From NCBI GenBank assembly GCA_018268375.1, contig JAFDWS010000001.1, positions 896,627-960,626 on the forward strand: a DNA stretch of 64,000 nucleotides, given 5' to 3'. The position numbers and the translations under genes were made by a program. Source of the DNA: Armatimonadota bacterium. Lineage in GTDB: Bacteria; Armatimonadota; Fimbriimonadia; Fimbriimonadales; Fimbriimonadaceae. The number at the start of each line of letters is the position of its first letter. The first letter of the stretch is position 1. Positions 8,500 through 16,584 of this stretch are shown piece by piece. The notes below the pieces were generated by a model, which searched no databases, was not told the origin of the DNA, and saw only the letters and a list, made by a program, of their open reading frames with translations.

Positions 8500-9801
8500 A
8501 TGGACCTCGTCACAAGCCCCACTGCCCCCACCCTTGGAGAAGAACAACTTGCTGCGCTCCATGACATCGAGCAAGGACCCGCGGGCCGGTTCATTTTTGT
8601 AACGGGCCGGGCAGGGACAGGCAAGTCGACGCTACTAAGGGAATTTGTGAGCGGTTCACGCTTGCGGTGCGTCGTGGTCGCACCGACCGGTTTGGCCGCC
8701 ATTCAAGTCGGGGGGCAGACCATTCATAGCTTTTTCGGCTTTCCCCTGGGACCGCTGACGAACGACAAGGAGCTCGTCCACGAGTATCGCCGCAGTCACC
8801 CGAAGCGCAAGCTGATGGAAAACTTGGACTGCCTGGTCATCGACGAGGTCTCAATGGTCAGGGCCGACGTTCTCGACGCAATTGACTTCTCACTTCGCCA
8901 GAACACAGGAAACAACAACTTGCCGTTTGGAGGCAAGACGATCGTCGCCTTTGGAGACATCCGGCAATTGGAGCCTGTTGTCACTGGCGGGGCTGACCAG
9001 GAGATGATCAGCGACCGGTTCGCCTCGGCCTTCTTTTTCGACGCCGAAGCGCTCCGCTCCACCGGCATCGACGTGTGGAACCTGGAGACTGTCTACCGGC
9101 AAAGGGACGAGGAGTTCCTGTGGGCCCTGGAGCGGGTGCGGCTCGGCGACCCCTATGAGCTCTCCTACTTCAATGAACGGGTGGGCGCCACCTTGGAAAA
9201 TCCCCACACAGTGACCCTGACGGCCACCAACGCAAAGGCGAACTCGATCAACCAACGCAGGCTCGCCGCCTTGGCAGGCACTCCGAAAGTCTTCAAGGGC
9301 GAAAGCACCGGTGCCTTCGACCGCGATTTCCCAAGCGACCCTTTGCTCATGCTGAAGCCGGGAGCGCAGGTGATGTTTGTGAAGAACGGTAAAGAGTGGT
9401 CGAACGGAACCCTTGGAACGGTCAGATCCTTACACGACGGCTATGTCGTGGTCGACGCTCCCGGTTCCGGAACGGTGGCGGTCGAGCCTGAGAAATGGGA
9501 AAAGTCCCGTTACACTTGGGACTCCTTTAGCTCAAGGATAGGAAAGGAGGTGGTCGGGGAGTACTCGCAGCTCCCCCTGAAGCTGGCATGGGCCGTGACC
9601 ATCCACAAGTCTCAAGGACTGACCCTGGCATCTGCCTTGATCGACCTGGACCAACGGGCTTTCGCGCACGGTCAGGTCTACGTCGCCCTCAGCCGCTGTC
9701 GGTCGATCGAGGGCCTGTCGCTCGCTCGACCCATCCGCCCCGAGGACCTCGTCGTGAATCCGCGAGTGGCCGAATTCGAGTCAAGGGCCAAGTTGTCTTG
9801 A
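8500..9801 (+). CDS. PIF1-like ATP-dependent DNA helicase
   Basis: 433 residues, superfamily 1. Walker A TGRAGTGKSTLL (about residue 35), Walker B LVIDEVSMVRAD (about 113), motif III GDIRQLEPV, and the C-terminal UvrD_C_2-type motif VTIHKSQGLTL followed by VYVALSRCRS. This is the layout of bacterial PIF1/RRM3-like helicases, which unwind DNA 5'-3' and resolve G-quadruplexes or R-loops. It is divergent from the SGNH hydrolase, with 51 bases between them. No partner gene indicates a specialised role. Confidence 0.9.
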   Translation: MDLVTSPTAPTLGEEQLAALHDIEQGPAGRFIFVTGRAGTGKSTLLREFVSGSRLRCVVVAPTGLAAIQVGGQTIHSFFGFPLGPLTNDKELVHEYRRSHPKRKLMENLDCLVIDEVSMVRADVLDAIDFSLRQNTGNNNLPFGGKTIVAFGDIRQLEPVVTGGADQEMISDRFASAFFFDAEALRSTGIDVWNLETVYRQRDEEFLWALERVRLGDPYELSYFNERVGATLENPHTVTLTATNAKANSINQRRLAALAGTPKVFKGESTGAFDRDFPSDPLLMLKPGAQVMFVKNGKEWSNGTLGTVRSLHDGYVVVDAPGSGTVAVEPEKWEKSRYTWDSFSSRIGKEVVGEYSQLPLKLAWAVTIHKSQGLTLASALIDLDQRAFAHGQVYVALSRCRSIEGLSLARPIRPEDLVVNPRVAEFESRAKLS

Positions 9802-9862
9802 GTCCAAAGCCCTCGGCGGGATCGCTCGACCCCGCCCCCGCATTGATTCTAAGAGGAACGAG

Positions 9863-11053
9863 ATGCCCATCCTGAACTCGGCCCTGCAAAGCCTTCGTGA
9901 AAACTGGCAGCGCTCCGTCTTGAGCGGACTGGGCGTGTGCATGGCTTCGATCGCCATCGTTCTTCTCGTGAGCATCGGCCTCGGCGTGGAAAAGGACATC
10001 CGTAGCCAAGTGGACGATCTTGGTGTCAACGTCCTGGTCGCGGTGCCGGGCCATGTGAACATGAACATGGGGTTCAACCCCAACCTGGGCGGTCAAAGCT
10101 ACTTCACGGAAGCGGCGGTCGAGGCAGTTCGACACGTCCACGGCGTGGAAGAAGCCGGCATCTTGACCTTCGCAGGCGGAGGCGTGCGGGCGGGCGGCAA
10201 GGAGGCTTATCCGTTCATCATCGCGTGCACTCCCGAGTGGTTCGACATCCACCAGGTCCGTCTCGCGGAAGGCCGCTCCTTCAAGGGTGAAGAAGAGAGC
10301 AAGCCGGTCGTCGTTCTCGGTGGCTCGGCTAAGACCCTGCTTTTCGAAGGGGCCGCGGTCGGCCAGAAGGTTCAGATCAACGGCAAGCCCTTCGAGGTCA
10401 TCGGCGTCACCCAGGAGAAGCTCCAAGGTCAGTCCATGTTCTCGATGCAGGGCTTCCAAAACGTTGCCTATATCCCCTACAGATATCTGAAAGGCACCGC
10501 CTCTAATGTCCAGATCGATCGCATTGTGATGAAGACGGCCCAGGACGCTGAACCGAAAGCTCTTGTCAAAGACGTCGAGAGTGCCCTCTCTAATTTATTA
10601 GACGATCAGCAGTACAGCGTTTTGACTCAAGAAGACCTCTTGGGACTCATATATAAACTTATAGGAATATTAGGAACATTAGTAGTGGGACTGACGAGTA
10701 TCGGCCTGGTGATCGGTGGCGTTGGGATCATGACGGTGATGCTCATGTCGGTCAATGAGCGGCGCAAGGAGATTGGTGTACGGAAGGCAGTGGGAGCCCG
10801 GTTCGTAGATATATTCGGTCAGTTTCTTATCGAAAGCGCCTTCATTGGGGCCGGGGGGACGCTGGTTGGAGTCGTGGTGAGCGCGGTGGTGGCAGGGTTG
10901 CTCGCATCCCTGACCCCGATCAAGCCCCTGGTGACCGGTGCAACCGTCGGATTGGCGTTCACGGTCGGCCTTGGAGTCGGGTCAATCTTTGGTTTGATCC
11001 CAGCGATTAAGGCTGCCCGGCAAGACCCCGTGGTAGCACTTCGCATGGAATAA
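9863..11053 (+). CDS. MacB-type ABC transporter permease (FtsX-like)
   Basis: 396 residues with the MacB topology: one N-terminal transmembrane helix (about residues 18-40), a large periplasmic MacB_PCD domain, and three C-terminal helices with the FtsX motif around MLMSVNERRKEIGVRKAVGAR. AGAGGA precedes the ATG. Such permeases use mechanotransmission to move peptides, lipoproteins or small molecules, and need an ATPase that is not encoded next door. Codons change abruptly at 10591-10687 to a run rich in TTA and ATA just before and in the second transmembrane helix. Confidence 0.9.
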   Translation: MPILNSALQSLRENWQRSVLSGLGVCMASIAIVLLVSIGLGVEKDIRSQVDDLGVNVLVAVPGHVNMNMGFNPNLGGQSYFTEAAVEAVRHVHGVEEAGILTFAGGGVRAGGKEAYPFIIACTPEWFDIHQVRLAEGRSFKGEEESKPVVVLGGSAKTLLFEGAAVGQKVQINGKPFEVIGVTQEKLQGQSMFSMQGFQNVAYIPYRYLKGTASNVQIDRIVMKTAQDAEPKALVKDVESALSNLLDDQQYSVLTQEDLLGLIYKLIGILGTLVVGLTSIGLVIGGVGIMTVMLMSVNERRKEIGVRKAVGARFVDIFGQFLIESAFIGAGGTLVGVVVSAVVAGLLASLTPIKPLVTGATVGLAFTVGLGVGSIFGLIPAIKAARQDPVVALRME

Positions 11054-11165
11054 TCAAAACATTAGAAATACATTACAAGTCTCTTTAGTTGCGAACGAAC
11101 ATTGTCGCAAGATTGGTCTAGACGCGTGAGGCGGGCGTGTACGCGCCAGCCCTGGAAGCACTCTT

Positions 11166-12095
11166 ATGAAGAAACGTGCGTTTACACTTATCGAGCTCTT
11201 GGTCGTCATCGCGATCATCGCGATCCTGGCAGCCATCCTGTTCCCCGTCTTCGCGCAAGCCAAGGTCGCGGCCAAGAAGGCGCAGGACCTCTCCAACACC
11301 AAGCAGATCGCCCTCTGTACGAACATCTACACGACGGACACAGACGACGTCATGCCGATCTTCTTCACGAACATCGTCGGCGGCGTGTGTTTGCCGACCA
11401 ATCCGACGACCTGCGGTTACCGCAGCATGTGGCAGTACATGGTCTATCCCTACATCAAGAACTGGGACATGATGACCGCCCCGCAGGACACCAAGACCGG
11501 CGACCCCGTGCTTGACGCCTTCTGCATCAGCTACGGCTACAACTACGGCTACCTGAGCACCCTGTGCGTCGCTGGCGACAGCTACTCGCAGACCAGACTC
11601 GGCTGCCCGGCCGCCGACCCCGGCAACGCTGGCGCTGGCCAGTTCTACCTGGGCATCTCCAGCACCTCCGTCAACCGACCGGCCAACATCGTGATGTACG
11701 CCGACGGCGGCGGCAAGGACTTCGGCGCTGCGACGACGCTCGGTTCGATCGTCAACCCGCCCGACGCTTGGCCGGGCGAGAAGTACTTCTACGGCCCGAA
11801 CGGCGTCGGCTGGGGGCTTGACTGCGACAACTACTTCAAGAAGGGCAACTCCGGTGGCACCGTCTTGAAGACTGGCGCCTGGGGCAACACCGACGGTTTC
11901 GCTCCTCGCTACAGCGACGTTGGAAACGTCGTCTTCGTCGACAGCCACGCCCGCAGCTCGCGCGTCGGCGCCATGGCCTCCGGTACCACCTGGACGCCGA
12001 CCCGCCCGTGCGACAACGACCAGATGCTGGTCAACGACTACAACAAGTACCAGTGGGACCCCCGCTACGACAGCGGCACCCAGCGACACTTCTAA
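11166..12095 (+). CDS. Prepilin-type secreted protein, tandem copy 1
   Basis: 309 residues. It starts MKKRAFTLIELLVVIAIIAI, a class III prepilin leader: a basic stretch, then cleavage before Phe with the glutamate at position 5 of the mature protein. The body belongs to the DUF1559-like secreted prepilin group found expanded in Planctomycetota and Armatimonadota. It ends in a variant DG box (VVFVDSHARSS). Six cysteines are shared with its two paralogues, suggesting three disulfides; an extra Cys occurs in DAFCISYG. It needs a prepilin peptidase, not encoded here. It is followed at 200 bases by an almost identical copy. The role is unknown: pseudopilin, or surface-layer-like protein. Confidence 0.85.
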   Translation: MKKRAFTLIELLVVIAIIAILAAILFPVFAQAKVAAKKAQDLSNTKQIALCTNIYTTDTDDVMPIFFTNIVGGVCLPTNPTTCGYRSMWQYMVYPYIKNWDMMTAPQDTKTGDPVLDAFCISYGYNYGYLSTLCVAGDSYSQTRLGCPAADPGNAGAGQFYLGISSTSVNRPANIVMYADGGGKDFGAATTLGSIVNPPDAWPGEKYFYGPNGVGWGLDCDNYFKKGNSGGTVLKTGAWGNTDGFAPRYSDVGNVVFVDSHARSSRVGAMASGTTWTPTRPCDNDQMLVNDYNKYQWDPRYDSGTQRHF

Positions 12096-12106
12096 TCTGA
12101 GCCATG

Positions 12107-12130
12107 CCGGCCCGCAGAGCTGCGGGCCGG
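12107..12130 (+). terminator. Hairpin after prepilin-like copy 1
   Basis: CCGGCCCGCA and TGCGGGCCGG form a 10-bp stem with a 4-base loop, 11 bases after the stop codon. No U-tract follows, so termination would be weak or factor-dependent. Confidence 0.45.
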
Positions 12131-12225
12131 CTCACAAAACGGGAAGGGGCACAACCGCGACGCGCAGCCAGTATTTTTGCTGTGTCGTTAGAACTTTTCG
12201 CGCGCGAGGCGAACTTTGGGTGCAT

Positions 12226-12231
12226 AATATC
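12226..12231 (+). promoter_or_regulatory. Possible -10 element of prepilin-like copy 2
   Basis: In the otherwise GC-rich gap between the two copies lies GTGCATAATATC at about 12218-12235, containing a CATAAT hexamer. The transcript would have a leader of about 60 bases, with GGAG nine bases before the ATG at 12297. The exact hexamer coordinates are approximate. Confidence 0.3.
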
Positions 12232-12296
12232 GGTCGAGAACGTGTCGGTCGACGTCGAGTTGATTTCGGCCGGTCTCAACTGAACGGAGCACTTAT

Positions 12297-13229
12297 ATGC
12301 GCAAACGTGCATTCACGCTAATCGAGCTTCTTGTCGTTATCGCGATCATCGCGATCCTGGCGGCCATCCTGTTCCCCGTCTTCGCACAAGCGAAGGTCGC
12401 GGCCAAGAAGGCTCAGGACCTCTCCAACACCAAGCAGATCGCTCTGTGTACGAACATCTACACGACGGACACAGACGACGTCATGCCGATCTTCTTCACG
12501 AACATCGTCGGCGGCGTGTGTTTGCCGACCAATCCGACGACCTGCGGTTACCGCAGCATGTGGCAGTACATGGTCTATCCCTACATCAAGAACTGGGACA
12601 TGATGACCGCCCCGCAGGACACCAAGACCGGTGACCCCGTTGCGGACGCGTTCCTCATCAGCTACGGCTACAACTATGGCTACCTGAGCACCCTCTGCGT
12701 CGCTGGTGACAGCTACTCGCAGACCCGCCTCGGCTGCCCCGCCGCCGACCCCGGCAACGCCGGCGCCGGCCAGTTCTACCTGGGCATCTCCAGCACCTCC
12801 GTCAACCGACCGGCCAACATCGTGATGTACGCCGACGGCGGCGGCAAGGACTTCAGTGCTGCGACCACCTTGGGTTCGGTCGTCAACCCGCCCGACGCCT
12901 GGCCGGCTGAGAAGTACTTCTACGGCCCGAACGGTGTTGGCTGGGGCTTGAACTGCGACAACTACTTCAAGAAGGGTAACAGCGGCGGAGCTCCGCAGCC
13001 GAAGACTGGCGCCTGGGGCAACACCGACGGTTTCGCTCCTCGCTACAGCGATGTTGGAAACGTCGTCTTCGTCGACAGCCACGCCCGCAGCTCGCGCGTC
13101 GGCGCCATGGCCTCCGGTACCACCTGGACGCCGACCCGCCCGTGCGACAACGACCAGATGCTGGTCAACGACTACAACAAGTATCAGTGGGACCCCCGCT
13201 ACGACAGCGGCACCCAGCGACACTTCTAA
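12297..13229 (+). CDS. Prepilin-type secreted protein, tandem copy 2
   Basis: 310 residues, about 97% identical to copy 1 at 11166. Differences are conservative or clustered: KKRA/RKRA at the start, LDAFC/ADAFL, FGAAT/FSAAT, GTVLK/GAPQPK. The same prepilin leader (MRKRAFTLIELL), six shared cysteines and the same C-terminus (DPRYDSGTQRHF) are present. The DNA is identical over about 184 bases (11317-11500 of copy 1), pointing to recent duplication or gene conversion. Upstream sequence differs from copy 1, so the two may be regulated separately. A strong intrinsic terminator follows. Confidence 0.85.
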   Translation: MRKRAFTLIELLVVIAIIAILAAILFPVFAQAKVAAKKAQDLSNTKQIALCTNIYTTDTDDVMPIFFTNIVGGVCLPTNPTTCGYRSMWQYMVYPYIKNWDMMTAPQDTKTGDPVADAFLISYGYNYGYLSTLCVAGDSYSQTRLGCPAADPGNAGAGQFYLGISSTSVNRPANIVMYADGGGKDFSAATTLGSVVNPPDAWPAEKYFYGPNGVGWGLNCDNYFKKGNSGGAPQPKTGAWGNTDGFAPRYSDVGNVVFVDSHARSSRVGAMASGTTWTPTRPCDNDQMLVNDYNKYQWDPRYDSGTQRHF

Positions 13230-13253
13230 GTCTCGCGGATTTTCCGTGTGACC

Positions 13254-13290
13254 GGAGCCGGCGCGATCATCGCGCCGGCTCCATTTTTTG
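13254..13290 (+). terminator. Intrinsic terminator after prepilin-like copy 2
   Basis: GGAGCCGGCGCGA / TCGCGCCGGCTCC, a perfect 13-bp stem with a 3-base loop (13254-13282), followed by ATTTTTTG. Confidence 0.9.
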
Positions 13291-13330
13291 TGCGACTCCT
13301 GCTTCACTTGGCGCGTCTCTGAATCTGGAG

Positions 13331-13336
13331 TACAAT
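13331..13336 (+). promoter_or_regulatory. Putative -10 element of the small lipoprotein gene (leaderless)
   Basis: TACAAT ends 9 bases before the ATG at 13346; no Shine-Dalgarno sequence is present. Confidence 0.5.
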
Positions 13337-13345
13337 CACGCCGCT

Positions 13346-13531
13346 ATGCGTAAGCTGACATATCTAGCCGTAATGGGTATCGCTGCCCTTATCTTGACGG
13401 GGTGCCAAGCCGGCCCAAGCAAGGAAGACAATCCGACAGCCGACATGCCGGTTCCGAAGGTGGAGAAGAACCCCAACGGCGGCCCTGAGAAGGGAGGCGG
13501 ACAGCAAGCACCCGGCATCAAAGCCGACTAG
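13346..13531 (+). CDS. Small lipoprotein
   Basis: 61 residues. MRKLTYLAVMGIAALILTGC is a lipoprotein signal with lipobox LTGC; the mature 42 residues are rich in Pro, Gly, Lys and Glu and look unstructured. It is isolated between two terminators, with its own -10 hexamer placed for a leaderless transcript, so it is a monocistronic gene. A longer in-frame start at 13142 would overlap the upstream gene and lose the signal peptide position. Function unknown. Confidence 0.75.
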   Translation: MRKLTYLAVMGIAALILTGCQAGPSKEDNPTADMPVPKVEKNPNGGPEKGGGQQAPGIKAD

Positions 13532-13557
13532 CGCGACAATCAATCATATGTAAAATC

Positions 13558-13589
13558 GAAAGCCCCCGGCCAGACGGCCGGGGGCTTTC
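13558..13589 (+). terminator. Bidirectional intrinsic terminator
   Basis: GAAAGCCCCCGGCC / GGCCGGGGGCTTTC form a perfect 14-bp stem with a 4-base loop, between convergent genes ending at 13531 (+) and 13598 (-). T-rich sequence follows in the minus direction (GATTTTA). Confidence 0.85.
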
Positions 13590-13597
13590 TGTTGCAC

Positions 13598-13942
13598 TTA
13601 GCCGGAGCCGCCTAAGCCCGAATGCTTGTTGCAGGTTGCTGGAGTCGAACAATCGTTAATGGTGTACGTTCCGTTCTTGGGACAAGACGGCTGGGACTTC
13701 AAGTACCGCGGATACAGGTCGGACATGACCGGAACGTCGTTAGCCAGCTTGTTGTTCTCAAGCTGCCACATTTGCTTGGCTTGATCGATCTGCCTAAGGT
13801 TCTCGAGGCACGAGGTCGCCCAACTTCGCTCCCTGACCTGAAGGTAATAGGGGACAGCGATCCCCAGAAGGATCCCGATGATCAAGACCACGATCATGAT
13901 CTCGACAAGGGTGAATGCTGATCTTCTGCTGCGCCTTCTCAT
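13598..13942 (-). CDS. Type IV pilin-like / pseudopilin protein
   Basis: About 114 residues. The leader MRRRSRRSAFTLVEIMIVVL is a classic class III prepilin signal with glutamate at mature position 5. The body (NLRQIDQAKQMWQLENN, then CPKNGTYTINDC) resembles short GspG/PilE-like major pseudopilins, with four cysteines in the last third. Alternative in-frame starts lie at 13951 (ATG) and 13960 (GTG); the shortest leader is preferred. It could be a subunit of a pilus or type II secretion pseudopilus; no assembly genes are adjacent. Confidence 0.8.
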   Translation of the reverse strand: MRRRSRRSAFTLVEIMIVVLIIGILLGIAVPYYLQVRERSWATSCLENLRQIDQAKQMWQLENNKLANDVPVMSDLYPRYLKSQPSCPKNGTYTINDCSTPATCNKHSGLGGSG

Positions 13943-14104
13943 GAGAAGCATTCCGGCCACCGTGCTCGTGCAGTTCGGGACGCCGAAATCTTCGAGAAGA
14001 TAAAAGTAGCGCCCGCATAACTGATTCCATCTCTGGATGCGGCAGGCCCTAGCAAATTCGCTAGCTCCGACCGCCGTTTGCGGGCGCTTGGAGGAGGTTG
14101 GGAG

Positions 14105-14560
14105 TTACTTCTTCTTGATCGTGGTGGCCGTGGTCGGTTTCGTCGTCTTGGCCGTCGTCTTGGTCATGCCCTTCATATAGTTGACCTTGACAGAGTCCGC
14201 CTTGATGGACTTTCCGTTGACCTTGCCCATCACAGTGACCATAGTGCCGCCCTTGATGTCGTTCAGACTGATGAACTTGCCGTTCATGGTGCAACGGGCA
14301 CTCGACGCGTCGACCGTATACGTACCGGATTTCGAGCCGAGCTTGAACATCTTGTTCGTCACGCTGCCGCTGACAATTCCACTGACCTTAGAACCGGCCA
14401 TTGTCATCGTCTTAGACTTTGTCGAGGTCGACTTTTGAACCTTGCCAGCAGGAGCCTTGGTCGTCGTGGAAGATTTCGTCGTTGAAGTCTGGGCGAACGA
14501 AGGCAGGCTGAGCATCAAGCCCAGAGCCAACAGCGCGCCGATCATACTGATGCGTTTCAT
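14105..14560 (-). CDS. Secreted protein with a small beta-barrel-like domain
   Basis: 151 residues. A signal peptide (MKRISMIGALLALGLMLSLP, then SFAQ) is followed by a low-complexity Thr/Lys/Ser stretch. A compact domain comes next (SGSVTNKMFKLGSKSGTYTV, then KGGTMVTVMGKVNGKSIKAD) with the pattern of DUF5666/OB-fold-like secreted domains, then a Lys/Thr-rich tail. AGGGA lies seven bases before the ATG at 14560, which decides the start over one seven codons upstream. Function unknown; it probably binds a ligand or metal in the periplasm. Confidence 0.75.
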   Translation of the reverse strand: MKRISMIGALLALGLMLSLPSFAQTSTTKSSTTTKAPAGKVQKSTSTKSKTMTMAGSKVSGIVSGSVTNKMFKLGSKSGTYTVDASSARCTMNGKFISLNDIKGGTMVTVMGKVNGKSIKADSVKVNYMKGMTKTTAKTTKPTTATTIKKK

Positions 14561-14646
14561 AACTGTATCCCTAGTGAGCAACAGCAGAATACACAGCCGT
14601 TCTCCTCGTCCCGGCGACGAATGCCATTTTTTTGAAGAATCTATAC

Positions 14647-16470
14647 CTAGGCTGGGTCCGACGTTGTATCTGGCTCCTCCAGGATCATCTTCAAGCAGTC
14701 CGCTAGTGGCATTGCGCCCAGGTCGCCGCGCTCTCGGTGACGAACGCCGACCGTCCCGGCCTCGATGTCCCGATCGCCCAGCACCAGCATGAATGGCACC
14801 TTGTGGCGCTGGTTCTCCCGGATCTTCTTGCCTAGGGTCTCGCGACGATCATCAACCTCGACGCGAAGGGCCCGAGTGTCGTAGACGCTGTCCCGGAGCC
14901 GATCGGCCAACTGTTGGGCACTTTCGTTATGGCGGTCGGCAATGGGTAGCACGGCTACCTGCACTGGTGCGAGCCAAAACGGGAAAGCACCGGCGTATTG
15001 CTCTGTCATGAGGGCGATCATTCGCTCCAGCGAACCGAACGGCGCACGGTGGATCATGATCGGCCGGTGGGGCTTGCTGTCCTCCCCGATGTACTCCAGC
15101 TCGAACCGCTCCGGCAGGTTGTAGTCCACCTGGACGGTCCCCATCTGCCATTCGCGGCCAAGGGCGTCCTTGATCATCAGGTCGAGCTTAGGGCCGTAGA
15201 AGGCGGCGTCGCCGGGCGAGACCTCGTACTCGAGCTTCATGACGTCGCAAGCGTCCATGATCGCCTTCGTGGCAGCCACCCAATTCTCGTCATGACCCAC
15301 ATATTTGTCGCTGCCGGGATCCTTCGTTCCAACCCGGGCACGGAAGTCCTTGAGGCCGAGCTTCGCCAAGACTGTCTGCATCAAGTCGACAACGCCAATG
15401 AACTCATCCTGCAGTTGCTCGGGGGTGACGAACAAGTGGGCATCGTCCTGAGTGAACCCTCTCGCTCGAAGGATCCCAGTCACTTCCCCGCTCTGTTCAT
15501 AACGGTGGACAGTCCCGAATTCCGCGTACCGCACCGGAAGGTCTCGGTACGACCGTAACTGCGACTGGTAAATCTCGATGTGGAACGGGCAATTCATGGG
15601 CTTGAGGATGTAGGTCTCCTTCTCCTCGTCCTCCATGAACGGGAACATCTTGTCCCGATAGGTTTGAATGTGCCCGCTCTTCTCGTAGAGCTTGATGTTG
15701 GCGATATGTGGAGTCACGACAGGCTCGTACCCTCGCTTGACCTGCTCCTTCTGCAGAAAGTCGGTCATCACGTGGCGGAGCGTCGCGCCCTTCGGCAACC
15801 ACAAGGGCAGGCCGGTGCCCACTCTCGGCGAGAACATGAAGAGGCCCAGCTCTCGGCCAAGCACCCGGTGGTCTCGCTTCTTGGCTTCTTCCAGGTTGTG
15901 CAGATAGGCTTCGAGCTCATCCTTGGTCTCGAAGGCTGTCCCATAAATCCTGGTGAGCTGTTTGTTCTTGACGTCGCCACGCCAATAAGCTCCCGCCAGG
16001 TTCAAGAGCTTGAAATTCTTGATCTCGGAGGTGTTCTCGACGTGGGGGCCGCGGCAAAGATCGATGAAAGCGTGCTCTTTGCCTTGCTTGTCGGTCGCTC
16101 TCTGCTCGTAGAACGTGACGGCATCTCCATCGGGAATGGCCTCCAAAAGTTGGAGCTTGTAGAGGGCGTTCTCGGGGCCCTGGCCGTTGGTCGTCTCGTC
16201 GAGGATGACCTTCTTCGCTTCTTCTTTGTCCTTGGCCGGACGGCAGACGATCGGCTCCTTCAGATTGGAAAGCTCGCGCATCTTGTTCTCGATCTTCTCA
16301 AGGTCTTCCTCCTTGAGCGGAGATTCGAAGTCGATGTCGTAGTAGAAACCGTTCTCGATGGGAGGGCCGATGGAGAGCTTTGCGCTAGGATAAAGCTCGG
16401 TGACCGCTTGGGCCATAAGGTGAGCGGCGCTGTGCCTCAGTTTATAAAGGTAACTTTGTTCGTAACTCAT
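14647..16470 (-). CDS. thrS: Threonyl-tRNA synthetase lacking the TGS domain
   Basis: 607 residues. It charges tRNA-Thr with threonine. The editing (SAD) domain is present: HSAAH near residue 13 and DLCRGPHV. So are the class II core (motif 2 region YRDLPVRYAEFGTVHRYE, FTQDDAHLF) and the C-terminal anticodon-binding domain (PVQVAVLPIADRHNESAQQL). The usual N-terminal TGS domain (about 60 residues) is missing: the protein begins MSYEQSYLYKLRHSAAH, directly at the editing domain. GGGGG lies seven bases upstream of the ATG. The frame stays open upstream to 16950 but encodes nothing TGS-like. Confidence 0.95.
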   Translation of the reverse strand: MSYEQSYLYKLRHSAAHLMAQAVTELYPSAKLSIGPPIENGFYYDIDFESPLKEEDLEKIENKMRELSNLKEPIVCRPAKDKEEAKKVILDETTNGQGPENALYKLQLLEAIPDGDAVTFYEQRATDKQGKEHAFIDLCRGPHVENTSEIKNFKLLNLAGAYWRGDVKNKQLTRIYGTAFETKDELEAYLHNLEEAKKRDHRVLGRELGLFMFSPRVGTGLPLWLPKGATLRHVMTDFLQKEQVKRGYEPVVTPHIANIKLYEKSGHIQTYRDKMFPFMEDEEKETYILKPMNCPFHIEIYQSQLRSYRDLPVRYAEFGTVHRYEQSGEVTGILRARGFTQDDAHLFVTPEQLQDEFIGVVDLMQTVLAKLGLKDFRARVGTKDPGSDKYVGHDENWVAATKAIMDACDVMKLEYEVSPGDAAFYGPKLDLMIKDALGREWQMGTVQVDYNLPERFELEYIGEDSKPHRPIMIHRAPFGSLERMIALMTEQYAGAFPFWLAPVQVAVLPIADRHNESAQQLADRLRDSVYDTRALRVEVDDRRETLGKKIRENQRHKVPFMLVLGDRDIEAGTVGVRHRERGDLGAMPLADCLKMILEEPDTTSDPA

Positions 16471-16584
16471 GTTTAACCCCCGCAGACAATGCGGATGTGC
16501 TTTTCTCGAGCCCCGATTTCTCGGGACCGATTGCCGGAGATTGTACCGACACGAAACTTTTCCCTCCGGGGCGGGGTCTAACGA

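Noticed and set aside
11118..13307. Long antisense frames (323 and 329 codons) opposite the two prepilin-like genes
   Set aside because: They resemble each other only because the sense genes are duplicates; Val/Asp-rich composition is the mirror of the sense codons.
15580..16476. 298-codon open frame opposite thrS
   Set aside because: Antisense shadow of the ThrS catalytic core.
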